Source of the DNA: Cinnamomum chago | Lineage: Eukaryota; Streptophyta; Magnoliopsida; Laurales; Lauraceae | Length of the DNA stretch: 64,000 nt | Assembly: GCA_038049695.1 (NCBI GenBank) | Contig: CP142453.1 | Span: 18,356,001-18,420,000, forward strand | Direction: 5' to 3' | Shown: positions 46,034 through 59,500 of the stretch, piece by piece | Position numbering within the stretch: position 1 is the stretch's first letter | How the letters are laid out: each line of letters starts with the position of its first letter | Position numbers and translations under genes: made by a program | Notes under the pieces: model-generated | Seen by the model: only the letters and a program-made list of their open reading frames with translations | The model's database searches: none | What the model was told of the DNA's origin: nothing

Positions 46034-46950
46034 TGAAAATTTTAATTATGTGTCCGCGATCTCTAGATTGGTGTACTCAAACAATCAAGCCAATAGTGTG
46101 CAGAAATAAACAATATGCAGTGGAAACAAAAAAAAACAAGCACACACCACAAGGACACCAAATTTAAGGTGGAAAACCCTAATCGGGTGAAAAACCACCG
46201 ATTCGAACTGGATCAAATCAAACACTATGAATCTCGCAATTAAAAAGAAATTCAGATTTCTTCCCCAGATATCCCTTACCCAAGGACTGAAGTTACCTTG
46301 TGTCGCTTCACGCTTCAACGACTTCACACCGTTGATTGCAACAGATTCAATCCAGCGTCTGACTCCTCAAATCTTCTCGCAAGAAGATAATCTTCTACAA
46401 AAGATGCATTAGAACTGGCTCTAGAGAACTTGGCAGCACAATTTCATAAAAATCTCTAAAAAAGAATTCTCTCAATGATAATCTTCTAACTCAGAACTTT
46501 GAGAGGTGAGTGTCCCTTTTTTGGAATAGCCCTTGAGTCCTTTAAAGAGCCATAAGGACGTGCTTAAAGTTACCTAAGATGATTAGAACTAAAACCAGCA
46601 GTTTGAGCACAATAATAATAGCAGTTTCCAAAATTCGTAGTTCACTGTGCTTGGTTCGCTCGAGCGGTCATTGGGTGCGCTCGAGCGGACCAGCCTCTGT
46701 TTCAGCGTTGGGGCAAACCGACTTGTTCGCTCGAGCGGATATGATAGTCGCTCGAGCGGACCCCTCTCTGGATAATCCGGAATTTCAGCTCTCTTTCTCC
46801 AGCTTTTTTTTTCTAATTCTTTCATACTTTCTTCTTCTGAGTCATTCCAATCTTCTATCTTCAGAGTCATTTTCTAAATAAAAATTACAACGCAAAAGAC
46901 CCAGAGTTTTGTCCAACCCATGAATTTAGCTAACACTAAAATTCCTAACA
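46034..46950 (-). repeat. 5' LTR of the non-autonomous element
   Basis: 917 bp and very similar to the other LTR. The palindrome cgctcgagcg is present four times, at 46657-46666, 46678-46687, 46728-46737 and 46749-46758. Confidence 0.88.
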
Positions 46951-47816
46951 GTAGACCCACTTAGTGGATCCCGATTCACCTCACAATGGTTGTAGTAAAC
47001 CTTACAATATCTTTTAGTGGCTTTTCATCAATAGGAGAAAAAAAAATCATTAATGAGTGGCTTCCTCTCGTGGGTGGGCATGCTGACATGACAGTGGGCT
47101 CCACGATTAGGCCCCAAGACACGGATTGTAGTTTCCTATTGCTTACTTTTTTCCATCTCTTTGTAAATACATGAAGTTATAAGAAAGAAAAGAGTTCAAA
47201 AACAAACAAATAAATAAATAAATAAAACAACTTCTTACAGGTATTAATAAAACAATGAATCCATTATTCAATGCCCCCAAAAATGGGTCCCATCCAAATC
47301 GAAATGTATACTTCAAGACAAAAACGTTCTAACTTCAATATGTAAAATACTTCCTAATTTGATTTTGTACACTTAGCATACAACGTGATAAGCGTTTCCA
47401 ACACATGATAGGATAAACTACAATTAAAAAAACTAAAGAATGGTACTTTGTGAATCAAGATCCTATGAGGGCAGCAGGCCTTGGAGAGCTTCTTTGAGCC
47501 CCCTCTATAAATCGATTTGGTGGGGGCACACATGTCAAATATAAGTCGGTCAAAGTCACTATTCCACTGTCTATTAGCACTGGGCCAAATTTCACTCAAT
47601 TCAATTCAAAGGCGCGCCCGGCCATCAAGATTTCGTGAGACTTTTTTTTTCTTTTTTCGAACTTCAGTACATGCTTAAAACATCATCAACCAGCACGATT
47701 AAAGCGACATTTCATTAGAGCTAATACTAGCATGTCAGTGACTCTGAGCCACTTGAATTTTGAATGTAAGCCCTTCTAATGGAATTACAGGGATCTCGAC
47801 TCATCATTCTAATATA
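46951..47816. other. intergenic, downstream of small gene 2
   Basis: No gene seen. An AAAT tetramer run is near 47,205-47,226. Confidence 0.45.
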
Positions 47817-48074
47817 TCAACACTGTTGTCTCTGATATTTCTCTATTGATGACGATGGATCACCAGATAAAATAGCTTTGATTAACTCCTTTAACCGCTC
47901 CTTCATCTTCACTTCTCTCATTTGCAATTCATCCATTCGAGTTTTCTCATCATCTTCCGATTCGCCATCAACAATCAAATACGCTGGGACTTTCTCATAG
48001 TCATGATCAGGATCAATATTAACTTCAAGATAATCGACGCCGGCCATTGCTAGAGCTTCTAGTGACACCGACAT
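47817..48074 (-). CDS. small protein with MS-EALAMAG N-terminus, paralogue 2
   Basis: 85 aa, single exon, ATG at 48074. The N-terminus MSVSLEALAMAGVDYLEVN is shared with the gene at 41364-41639. It continues with an acidic part (DPDHDYEKVPAYLIVDGESE) and a charged C-terminal helix (EVKMKERLKELIKAILSG). No known domain, signal peptide or membrane helix. A TATA-like sequence (tatatag on -, near 48,180) lies about 100 bases upstream. Same strand as its paralogue and 6.2 kb away, with an LTR element inserted between them. This fits an old tandem duplication. Function unknown. Confidence 0.65.
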   Translation of the reverse strand: MSVSLEALAMAGVDYLEVNIDPDHDYEKVPAYLIVDGESEDDEKTRMDELQMREVKMKERLKELIKAILSGDPSSSIEKYQRQQC

Positions 48075-49526
48075 GGCCAGAATTACAGGTATGAACTCTC
48101 CCTTCAACTTGTGGTTTTTTTCTTTACATAGCCATCAAAAGAAGAAGGAACTTCATAAGAAAATCTTAGAGCTAGCTCTATATAAGGACTTGAGCTTCCT
48201 TTTTCTTTCCTTTCTTCACGTGATTCAGGCTAAAAGTTTAGTTTTCTTTTACCATTTACTAATGTGCATTCGACGTAGTCATATTGGGGCAACGGTTCAC
48301 ATGATCATCATGTTAGACTTATCACTGTTGCTAGCTACTGCATGTGAAAGTAGTCAATCATAGTCTTTTAGGGCTGGCTGTTAATTTATTGTTCAGAGAA
48401 AGTTCCATGTTCCATGGTTTCGAATTTTTAACTACGTCCTGTCTTTCTCTACAAAGGTGACATGCACAATTTTGTAATTACGTAACATGTTTTGATTGGA
48501 AATCACAGTTTCTTTGTTCTATAAGGTCGGCCTCTTAATTGGATAAGAATTTTCTTCTTTATGCATGTGTTGGCCATGCATGTTACTTGTAAGTGATAGT
48601 TTATATGAACTGGTGTTTTTCAAATCATATTATGAGATCCTAATATCATCCACAAAGTATTTTGATATTAGTAGGAATGGATCTTTTTATTGTAGGATCA
48701 GTCTCTAGCGCATTGTCACTCACAATATCTTATTTAACAACAGGAGCCCACGATATTAGATTGAAGACGCCTGTAAGACACATGATCAATTGCACTTTTC
48801 TTGTATAATCATGTGATTATGGATTAGAGTTTCAGGAGGTGTATCATGTGCTTTTTGTTCATCCTCCCATGAAAACTATGGATTTACGAGCATTTTATGC
48901 AATGAGAACCACGTCTTGCTACCTCACTGCCTACATATGGCCAAATAGATTATGAAGTGATCAGAATTTTAATATGAACATGTTAATATGAGGATTTTAT
49001 ACTGGTGAAGAATGCTGGGACGAAGCCCAATTACAAAATGAAACCAAGACCGAATTATTGTCAAACAGAACTAAAATCAAGATCCAGACCCACTTCTATT
49101 GATCAGACTCTTTTGGCAATTGGGTACCCATTACCATCCTCAAGTATGTTAAAAAAATTGGATCCATTGGGCCTAGGGCCCTTGAACCATACCCAGGCCT
49201 CATTAATTAAGTTTCAGGTGGTGTCCACTGGGGCTCCTGTCGACCTTTGGTTCTCTTTGAAGATACACCATAACTCTTACAATTAAAAAAAAAAAACCAC
49301 ATTTGTCCTTCTCCCCATCGAGGGATGGCAGTGGGTTGGATTTCAATAGGGACCCACCCCAATCTGCTCCTATTAGGGACAGGTTTGGTAGTGTGTTGGT
49401 AGGGTTTGGGTCAGGTATGATTTTCCATAGACCAACCAAAGTCGGGTTTGGGTGTGTGCAACCTGCTCCACCCCATATGTCTGCACTTTATACATTACTA
49501 AGTAAAAATTCAAATATAAACCTTCC
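48075..49526. other. intergenic, no gene seen
   Basis: Short ORFs only. 49,320-49,480 has a low-complexity, repeat-like GGGT-rich stretch. Confidence 0.45.
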
Positions 49527-49943
49527 TTACCCTCTGTTTGGGAAGGGAGGGAAATGAGGGGGAGGAAAAAGATGAGGGGAAAATAGAGGGAAAGTGATTT
49601 TGGATGGTGTTCAGGAAGGGTGTAGGGAAAATAGGGGAGGGAGAAATGAAGGAAAAAATGAAGAGTTTTCCCTCAAAAAATTTACCCCCAAAACAGGGGG
49701 GAAAAGTGATGGAAATGACTAAACTGCCCTTTTACTCTCTAATTGAATTTTTTTCAAAAGTAAGGATAAAATGGTCTCTGTCTCTGTACCTCACAAACAA
49801 ACAAAATTATATTTTTTCACTTTTTTCCCCCCTACTTTTTTACCTCCCAAACAAGATGAGGGAAAACCCTCCCCTTCATTTTCCTTCCCCCTCAAATTTT
49901 CCCTCCCCTCCCCTCCCCTCCCCTCTTTCCAAACTGAGGGTTA
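49527..49943. mobile_element. Tourist-like MITE (PIF/Harbinger type)
   Basis: The element is 49530-49940 (411 bp). The terminal inverted repeats are ccctctgtttgg on the left and ccaaactgaggg on the right, bounded by a 3-bp tta duplication (49527-49529 and 49941-49943). The interior is purine-rich in the left half and pyrimidine-rich in the right half, so it can fold back. No ORF of note. Confidence 0.75.
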
Positions 49944-50540
49944 GTGGAAGTGGCAGTAAGGAGTGAAATTTTCCTACATGCTGCCCTGGGTTTGCCCCGC
50001 CCCATTGCCTTCCCTATCCCCATCCATCAAAAAAAAAAAACAGAGAGCACAAGGAAGAATTTGAAAAAAGAAGCCTGTATCTCATCCCACAGTTCAAAAC
50101 TGCATCTTTCAAAAACCCCATCCCATAGTTGTCATACTGCGTTGTTTTGATTCAATCTGAACTTACGTTCTCATATGTTCTGATCAAATTTGAACTTCAG
50201 AAAAGGATCCGGGAACCATATGCATTTCATAGGAAAAGTTGTACATTAAAAAAACCCAGATTTATTAGGAATGTGTACAAAAAAACAATAACTAGTGATT
50301 CCAGAATACAGAGTACGACCTTCCTAAAGTTGGTGTTGGTATAAGAATGTCACCATACACTTCTGAGATTGCATTTAGCCCTTTTTTGTTTCAAAGGACT
50401 GAAACTATCCACAGAATGATGCGGGCCTCCGTTTCTTAAAATTTAAATCAGAATGTTATGTGCAGTCTTACAGAGCCCCCTGAGGATTCCCCCTCTTTAA
50501 CTTTAAATCACAGTGCCATGATTTGTTTTATAGATCTCCA

Positions 50541-53500
50541 CTATCTTCCACCGGATAATTCCATGGCCGAGTGGTTATACAGTGATTCTTCACCCCAATC
50601 AAATCTCCTCTGGAACCTATCTTGTTCTTGCCTGCGAGTAACTTCGACCTGCTGCCACTCCTCCCACCTCTCAGCAAATCCTTCCCCTTCCAGCATTCGG
50701 ACAACATCTGACATTGGAGGACGATCTTCTGGTGATGCTTGTGTGCAAAGCAAGGCAATTTGGATCATCATCTCAACTTCGTGGCCGTCATAATTTCTGT
50801 CTAGGTTGGGATCGACGATGGCATCTAGTTTCTTTTCTCTCTCCAATTTTTTCACCTTTATGAGGGGAACAGATGGTTCTATGAACAAAGTAGTTAAAAA
50901 GGACAAAGTATCTAAACCTAACAAAAGATAAAGTCATGGAAGTTGAAAAACTAAGGAAAATTATTTATTATCAGGAAACAGATTTCGAGCATGAAGCATC
51001 ACAAATGAGAGAACTGCGGCTTATATGCAATTATGCATGAGTTCAAGTACTGGTATTGGACCCTGCATCAGTCTGGAAAAAGAAACTGATACTTATCAGC
51101 CTTATTGGCAATTGTAACAGTATCAGTCCTGTATCAGCAATATAATATCCAAAAAAGGGTATGAAATGGAAAAATTATAGATTTAGCAATTTTTCAGAGA
51201 TTATCTACACTATGTTGTGTGCTTATTAGTCCTTGTCACTACCATAAGATGTTATCAACCTATAACAAAGATTACTTCTTTTTTTTTAACCCAACATAGT
51301 TGGACCGAGGCTATTATGATGATAAAGAAGAAGCACAATCAGCTGTAAATTTTCTGTTATATGGTTAGGTGTGTTACTTGAGTCACGCTAGACAACAACT
51401 AAAATAGCCCCCACCTCTTGTCAGGGCCGACCTGGATGCACGACAATCAAGGGAGATGGGATAGAGACTAAGAATTAGGGTGTCATCAACATCAGTTTAA
51501 TCCAATGGTCGTAACCCCTAACCCTATATATTTTAGCTCCTCAAAAGTTAGATGGCCAGATGTCATGCAGATCTACTGTGACAAAATTCAATAGCGGCTA
51601 ATGTCCGGGTTAGTGTCAAACTAGGATTGGTGCCAGTTTGAAGAGTAGTGCTCATGAATGGATTGAATTGATCATAGGTGGGGCCCATGTGTATAAAAAA
51701 GCAAGGTACCCATGAAAGGGGCATCCCAGAGAATTTGCATTGTCTCTTGTTGTTAAATGTTATAGATCATTAACCCATTTTTCAAAACTTTTGTGGGGGT
51801 CAGTGGTTACAAGTTCACATGCCCAAAGGCTGCAGCATGTTTGAGTCAGCAACAAACTGAAGATCTATTATGTTTTGTGAGTGTTACTAGGCATATCACT
51901 CGATACCCCAATATTTACTCGTTGATTCGGCGATACATATTAATGTGTCAGCCAACACTTATGGGATATGGCATAGCACTGATACCCGGATACTTCAAAA
52001 TAGGCAAGTGGATTGTTGTATGGTATCCGGTACTTCACTTTTTTATGTATAGAATTTGTGACCCTGTGATATCCATGGTGTATCCCTGCCATATATGTGC
52101 ATCATAGCTGATACGCCATATCAGCCAGGCAAAAAACCAATATGCATTGACCAATACAGATTGTATTAGCCAATATGTGAACTATGCTAATGTGCACTTG
52201 GAATAGAACAAAGACAAACTCCCACTGTGCATATGTAAATAAGCAATATATGCATCATCTAAAAAAGTAGACTTCTTGACGTTGCCAAAAACCATGCCTG
52301 CAAATATGAAGTTGAGAGATTGACTGGAAAGCATGCAACTACTTTTAGGAAAATGGATCAGGAAATTCTTAAAGCAAAAATGGCAATTAATGAACCACAT
52401 TTTTTATCATTTTAGCTGCATCTCTGTAGGAACCATGTACCATGTAGGTTTCCTGGATGGGCGGTCCGTGGGGATTCAAAGAATCTCTACATCCACTCAT
52501 CATGCAAATAGAAATTCACTCAATGACGGATATATATATATATATTATTCTTTTTGCATTCCCAAAATGATTGATGCCAAATAAAGTAAATTTTGCTCAA
52601 GAAAGAACAGTGGGTAAAGATTAAGAAATCATACATAATCGAGCAATAACACATCATCTTCGTCCTGTAAGCGTGAAAAGTCAATTGCTCGTTGTCCTGT
52701 CACAAGTTCAAGAAGCATGATCCCATAACCAAAAACATCAGTCCTCTCTGATGACCTGCCAGTAGATAAATATTCAGGTGCTATATGACCCATGGTCCCA
52801 CGAACTTGAGTTGTCACATTAGTCTTTCTTACATCAACCAATTTGGCCAGACCAAAGTCCCCCACCACTGCTTCAAAATCTTCATCGAGTAAAACATTAG
52901 CAGCTTTAACATCACGATGAATAATCTTGGGATTGCAGTGTTCATGAAGATATTCTAATCCTCGAGCTGTGCCTAAAGCCACACGCCTTCTGGTAGGCCA
53001 ATCTAATATCGGCTCTCCAGGTTTAACCTCTGTCAAAAAAAAGGCAGTAACAAGCAAGGTGATGCTATAATAAAAGGTGACAAACAAAAGAAAGGTGATG
53101 CTAAAATGAAACAGTTAGCAACAACTGAATAAAGTTCATGTAATTTCAGAATTGTATCTAATGAATGATTATAAAGCTGGAATGAAGCATCTACACATGT
53201 ATATATTTGTGGGTGCAGCAAAATCAATTTCCAAGGCTGCTCCTTGTTTGCATGTAAAAATATAAAACCCACAACCACTGACTAGAACCAACAGAATTTC
53301 TGCAACTAGTCAAGCAGCCAGCTCCAAGACATGCATAAGGGTCCTGACAGTTGCATAGATAAGCTCATAAGGACTCTCAATCATGTACAACATGGCATGT
53401 GCTTGTTTTTGTGACCCCCTCGCGAATTCATCAGCTGAGTCGACAGACATTTTATTGATAATTTAGCAATACAAATTTATGCTAATATAGAGTGTGATTG

Positions 53501-56500
53501 TGGTTGTCATGAAAAAGAGGAAAGAAAATGGCTTGACTGGCTCCTAATTTTTCTCTTTCTGCAAATTGGAAGTTTGTAAGGAGGCCCCATTTAAAAAAAA
53601 AATTCTCATGAGTCCTAAAAGAAATTGTAAGTGGAACCCAAAACACATGATGAAAATAAGAAAGAAAAAGAAACGAAATCACATGTTTCATGGTGGGCCC
53701 AACTTCTAAATCCATCAATTGGCCGCACCTGTTTAATTCAAACTACGTAAGATCAAACTTTAAAGCATGAGCTAGTAGGCCCCACAAATTCTATCTTCAT
53801 GGAGTGTCATGCGAGCAAGAGAGAATCATAATCCTTTTATTTTCTCATCATTTATGAACTGCTCAAAATTCAAATGTATTTCTTTCCTAGCTTCTTTAAT
53901 GCTTTACTGCCCAAGGCAACCCACATACTATTTATATTGAATGCTATTACAGGGGCAAGAGTGGCCATTTACAAATGGGTAGAGAATTCCTCTGTGTGTA
54001 CCTCTCATGGATTTGTGTAAGAGAGGACCTTTTTACTACTGTGTGGGATACCACACACCCCCCCCCCCCCCCCGCCCCCCTCTTCCCAATTTGGCATTGA
54101 TCTAAATAATAATAATAATCGTCATCTGATTAAATTCCAACAGTTTCTAAAGTTACATTTTTCATGAAAATTTAATTCGGCAGTAATTATTGCTCAAATT
54201 AGTGCAAAATTAGGGTGAGTGCTAATTCATTGTGGGTTAGTGAGTGTGAGGGGCTTGGATTTGTCATGGGGTGTTCCACGAGGCAATAAAAGGGTTACCT
54301 CATGCAAATCCATGAGAAGTACCTCTTAGCATAACATAGCCATATGTGCGTATTATGTAAATTATCACTTTGGATCGAACTGACACCTGTAATCAATTCC
54401 ATTATGTTAGGTCGTCGTCGTCAAAGCTTTCTCCCACCTATGTTGGAGTCAACTACATGAATTGTGTTTCGCCATTCGAGTCTAATCCTAGGCCAAATCC
54501 TTAGATAGGCTACGCTTCTTCAAATCTATCTTTAAGACATCCATCCATGTCCTCTTCCACTTAACGCTTTTTCCGCAGGGGGGGGGGGGGGTGGGGGGGG
54601 GGGGTGCCATTAACCTACATAGAAGATTTTTTCTTCACCAGTGTTGTTGTTGGCCAGATTTGCACATGTCCAAACCATCAACCAGCTATTACGTTACATA
54701 CTGATTGATATTTTGAACCAGGCATAGGATTCTTATCTTCTTGAATCCCATTGATCATGAGGACCCAGAAGCAGGTAATTCCTCATTGTTTCCAAGTTAA
54801 GATTCTAAAATGTGCCCATTAGCTCTTCGTATTGCACTGCATAAAGACAAAAGAGCATGCATTAATCATTTGCTTCGTACAGCTCTTCTACCGAAGCCAT
54901 CTCTCTCCTTCGAACAGGGCCACTAAAACCAAGCATTAGCATAAGGCTATGGAAGAAGATCAGAGTGCCCTTCAGAAGAATAATACTTAGGAACTGAAAG
55001 AGTTGCCTGCAAAGAAAAGTCCAGTTGGTTGCAAATTGGTACTCACGCTAAAAGGCTTGAACATGGTATTGCACACTATAAAGCATGACTCATAGCTAAA
55101 GGTTTCACCCAAGTGCATGATGAGGATCACATGAAGACCTTCACTGCAGCAGCCAAACTCGACTTAGTACAGGTGATCATCTATATTGCAGCAAAGTCAA
55201 GTTGAAGATCATCAACTTGATGTGAAGAATGAATTCCTTCATGGAAACCTACACAAAGAAGTTTACATGACAATCGGGTTTAAGGGGAGGAACACAAGGT
55301 TTGTCGTGGAAAAAAAGGCATTTTATGGTCTTAACCAATCACTACAAATGTGGTTTGGAAAATTTAATGCTACCGTCTTAAAGAAAATTCTAAATGGAGC
55401 AATTCAGATCCTACAGTGTTTGTGATCCAGCGACGGCATATTTCTTTCACAAAGAAAAGATGTTCATGACCTTTCCTATGGGGCCCAATGTGAACATGGA
55501 TAAGGGCATAGATATGGAGAGCTGGAGTACGACTCTGCACTTTTGGAAATCCATGACATAAATATGGATAGGCGGATACACAGGCATGGATATGAAGATC
55601 AGGGGTAAGACTCTGCACTTCTAAAAATCCAAGAAATGAATATGGATACAGTATCCTCTCTATAACATGAAATCTCATATTTGACACTAAGGCTTTTATA
55701 CAATGTATTGCTTTTTTTTATTACTGCATTATTCAATTAATGAAATTAATATCATTGTTTGCATCCGTTTCTAATATTTTTCATGTTGAAAAATAAGAAA
55801 ACCAATGGAACTATATGAAATAATGAACTTAGAATAGTACGATGTGCCAAACTTGTACGCTATAAGTATCAATGCTGTATCAAGTACCAGTATGAGTATC
55901 TATCAGCTCAATTTGGATACATTGGGCATCTACCAGAGTTCAGGTATCATTGGATCTTCTGCATTCTATTGATAACCTAGGTACTAAACCATTAGATACT
56001 CCACCTGGAAGAGTTGCCATTTTTCAATTGCAGAAATTGCCAGATGATGTGACAAGAGTAATGTCCAATTTTTGTTTCCAATAATGGTGATCCATTAGCT
56101 ATTTGGGCAGTTATGGGTTTGACAAGTGTATGACAGTTAATAAGGACACATCAAATGTCATGTGACATGAAGCACCAGAGTAAAAATCCATGGCAAGAAG
56201 CTTACAGCAGTTGTATTGGCAACAGTCATAGAGAAGGCTGCAGCAGATGGTTGATCACTTGCTTGAGATGTGAGAAGCATTTGCTACAAGCTGCTAAATT
56301 TGTGCTGTCAAATTTGCAAGAGCCTGGTTATATTGAGGGAAAGAGCAGAAGAATTAAATGAAGGGATGCCTCTACTATTTGTAGGATTAAATGTCAGAGG
56401 ACCACGATTATTGTTTCACCGAGCTTGATCAGATATTCGATTAATAGTGTCAAGGTTTCTTCAAGTAGTTGCAAATATCCAAAACTTTGCAATATTCCTG

Positions 56501-59500
56501 TGTATCAAAGTTAGTGACTAAACAAATTGTTGCTTATCCATCATCATGATGAAAGACAATCTAATGGCCAGAGCAATACTTTCAGTTACCAAATAACTAA
56601 GTTGCTTGCCTTGTAGAGAAGTTTTAAGATAAGTAAAAAAGATGTCCAGGAAAATGGACTATTGAGATGAAAATTGTTCAAAAACAAATAACCGAATGAA
56701 GATCTGCTCCAAACCCTTCCATTGAATGGCTTCAAAAGGTACAGAGATGTATCTAGAATTCACAAAAAATGCTGGACGGCCAGATTAGTTGCAGACTTGC
56801 ACACTAGCCCCATTTGGGGGTGGCAATTGGCAAAAGATCACATTTGGACCACTTGAAGAAGATCAAATTCTGAATTAGTCGCCAAGGATAGGTCCTAAGG
56901 GAATGTTTGGATGTATGGAGAGGTGAAGCATCAAAACAAGAGAGAATAAAATATATGGGGTTATGATTGTTTTATTTTTAGTTGTTTGGTATGGAACCTT
57001 TTTGACTTTTTGTATAGAAAAGTGGAGTTTTTTTTTTTTGTCTTTTAATGGAGAAAGGAGGTTGCTTTTTTTTTTACTTTTTTTGGAAAACTCGGAGGGA
57101 ATTTTGTACTTTTGATATGACCCCTTGTCATTTCTTGTCTGGATTTACTTTACTTTAACTTAACTAGCTAATTGTCAAACACGCCCTAAGGAGAGTTGCA
57201 TACCTTGTTGTAGAATCTAAGATCAAACAGATCGAAATATAGAAAACTAAATGGCTGAGATGAGATCTGGGTCTTGGAAAGTGTCAAACCAGCGAAATGG
57301 TAGAAACCTCTTAAACATGATTAAGAAAATTCCTGAGAAAAAATAATCAGATGTTGCTTGGATATCAGAGACCAAAACCATACAGGAGTCTAGGGAAGAG
57401 ATGATCGGGAGTGGACCCCAATAACAGATGTCAAGATCCTTCAAGGAAAAGGCTTAACAAAGGATTTTAGGTACCCTCCAGAGTAATAAATCTGATCTAA
57501 ATTCATAGATCGAAGGGCTCAGTTGAAGTCCGGTGATCTTTGCAGAGAACTTTAGGAAGTTCCACTTGTTGAAGAACGTAGCCCACACGATCAGAGAGCC
57601 TTTGGCTCCAACACCAAGTAAAATACGAACAAGAACAAAACTGTTTTGGAGATTATTCAGTGGGCCTCTTGATCCCTTAGGACCCTCTTTATTTAATAGC
57701 ATTCATGGAGTACAAGTGTACGTTACAAAGAGATTATCCCCTAAGTAACTATATTTATCATAAGGGTACATGTTATAAAGAGATTATCCCAAACTAACTA
57801 TACTCATCATAAGGATACATCTTACAAAGAGATTATCCCTAACTATACTTATCCTAAGAGGATACATGATAAAAGAGATTATCCAACTAACTTTACTAAT
57901 CCTAAGAATCCATCTTACAAAGAGATTATCCCTAACAAACTATACTTACCCTAAGGACACATACAATTTGCAGGGTCACATAAATTCGTGAGTCCATTGG
58001 GCCCAAGGCACATTTGGTCTGAGCCCAAGTCCAAGGTACAATGTCTCTTTACATCTGTAAGTCCCTCCTGGGGGCTTCAACTTGCAAAGTTGGGCCCTTA
58101 GGGGCCCATGTGGATCCTACCCTTGGATGCCTAAGTCAGTTTTCCAAATGACAGCTGTTACATTTTTCAAGGTGAATTGCTAAAAATAAATAAATAGATA
58201 AATTCAAGGGAAATGGAACTCTGTGTAGAGCCTCAAATCCAATGTTCTTTGCACAACTTCTGATGACTCGAGAATTCGCCAGCGTACTATAGTACTCATG
58301 TACAGCAAAGTCATTACATGAAAGAACCATAAATGCTCCTAAATATGCCTATAGCCATGAGATAGTATGTGGGTAAGAAAGATGTGCAAGACTAGAAATA
58401 CACATCTGCGTCATCGTCATCAAAGCCTTATCCCATTTATCTAGGATCTGCACCAGACTAGAATACCCATATCAGTGCAAAACTGAGTTAAGGAATGGGA
58501 TAAATTAATGTAGGATGATACAATACTCCATTGTACGGAAAATGTTGGATGTTCCAATAGCCGACCCTAAATAGAGTGGACAGGGTTTCAACAATGCTGA
58601 CAATGGTGTTGATGCAATCACGAGTCAATCAACGAGAGAACTAAATAAAAAAATATTACAGATAAATGGTTAAACGACGACGTAAGTTTTAATCACAAGT
58701 CAATGAAACTAATATATTTATCACCAGAGCCTTACCCATCAATTTGGGGTTGGCTTAAAGAACTATACTCTAAAACTAAAAACAGTTGGAAACTACTAGT
58801 ACCTCGTAAACGATGTGCCACACTTAGGTTCTGCATAAAGGGGTAAACCAAAAGACGCTCGCATGGTGTTGTACAGAAGCCTATAAGCCTTAGAAGATTC
58901 TTATGAACAGCCACACTAATCATCTCAACTTCACGTAGGAATGCTGCCTCCCCACCAGGACTCTCATAATCAATCAGCCGTTTTACTGCAATTTTTGTAT
59001 CGTCAACAAGCACTCCTTTATATACCTTACCAAACCCACCCTGTCCAAGAACATTTTTCTCACTGAAGCTATCAGTTGCCAGTTGCAATTCTCGCCATGC
59101 AAATCTCTTCAATTGTCCTAATGCAATTCTACGATCATCTTCGCCTAAGATTCCAACAAAAAACATAAATTTTATCAGAAACTTCCGCATGATACAAATA
59201 AGTGCATACTATAAGAATGATTTGAAAGGGAAGCTAACAAATATTAACCAGAAAAATGCCAAAAAAATTTGGAAGGTTAGTTAGTACTTAGTAGATTAGA
59301 AAATAGCCAACAAAACATGAAAAATGCTATGTTGGCTCAAGAAAGAATGGAAAATGTTCTCCTACGAGCAAGTGCAAGTGCAGTCCAGCATTGTGGGCCC
59401 TCTTGTCATCCCATGATTGAGCATCAGGCCAATCTTACACATTAAACCTTCACTCACAGTCGGCTTAAATCTCAAGAAAATCTACTGTTAAGATGCCATT

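Larger units (their letters stand above)
44462..46950 (-). mobile_element. non-autonomous LTR retrotransposon
   Basis: 2,489 bp in - orientation. The LTRs are 46034-46950 (5') and 44462-45375 (3'), both TG...CA and highly similar. Flanking 5-mers are gcaga (44457-44461) and gtaga (46951-46955), a target duplication with one change. The 658-bp interior has a PBS (tggtatcagagc on -, next to the 5' LTR), a gag-type zinc-knuckle ORF and a polypurine tract (ccaaaggggaagat on -). No protease, integrase or RT is present, so it needs proteins from a relative. Confidence 0.88.
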
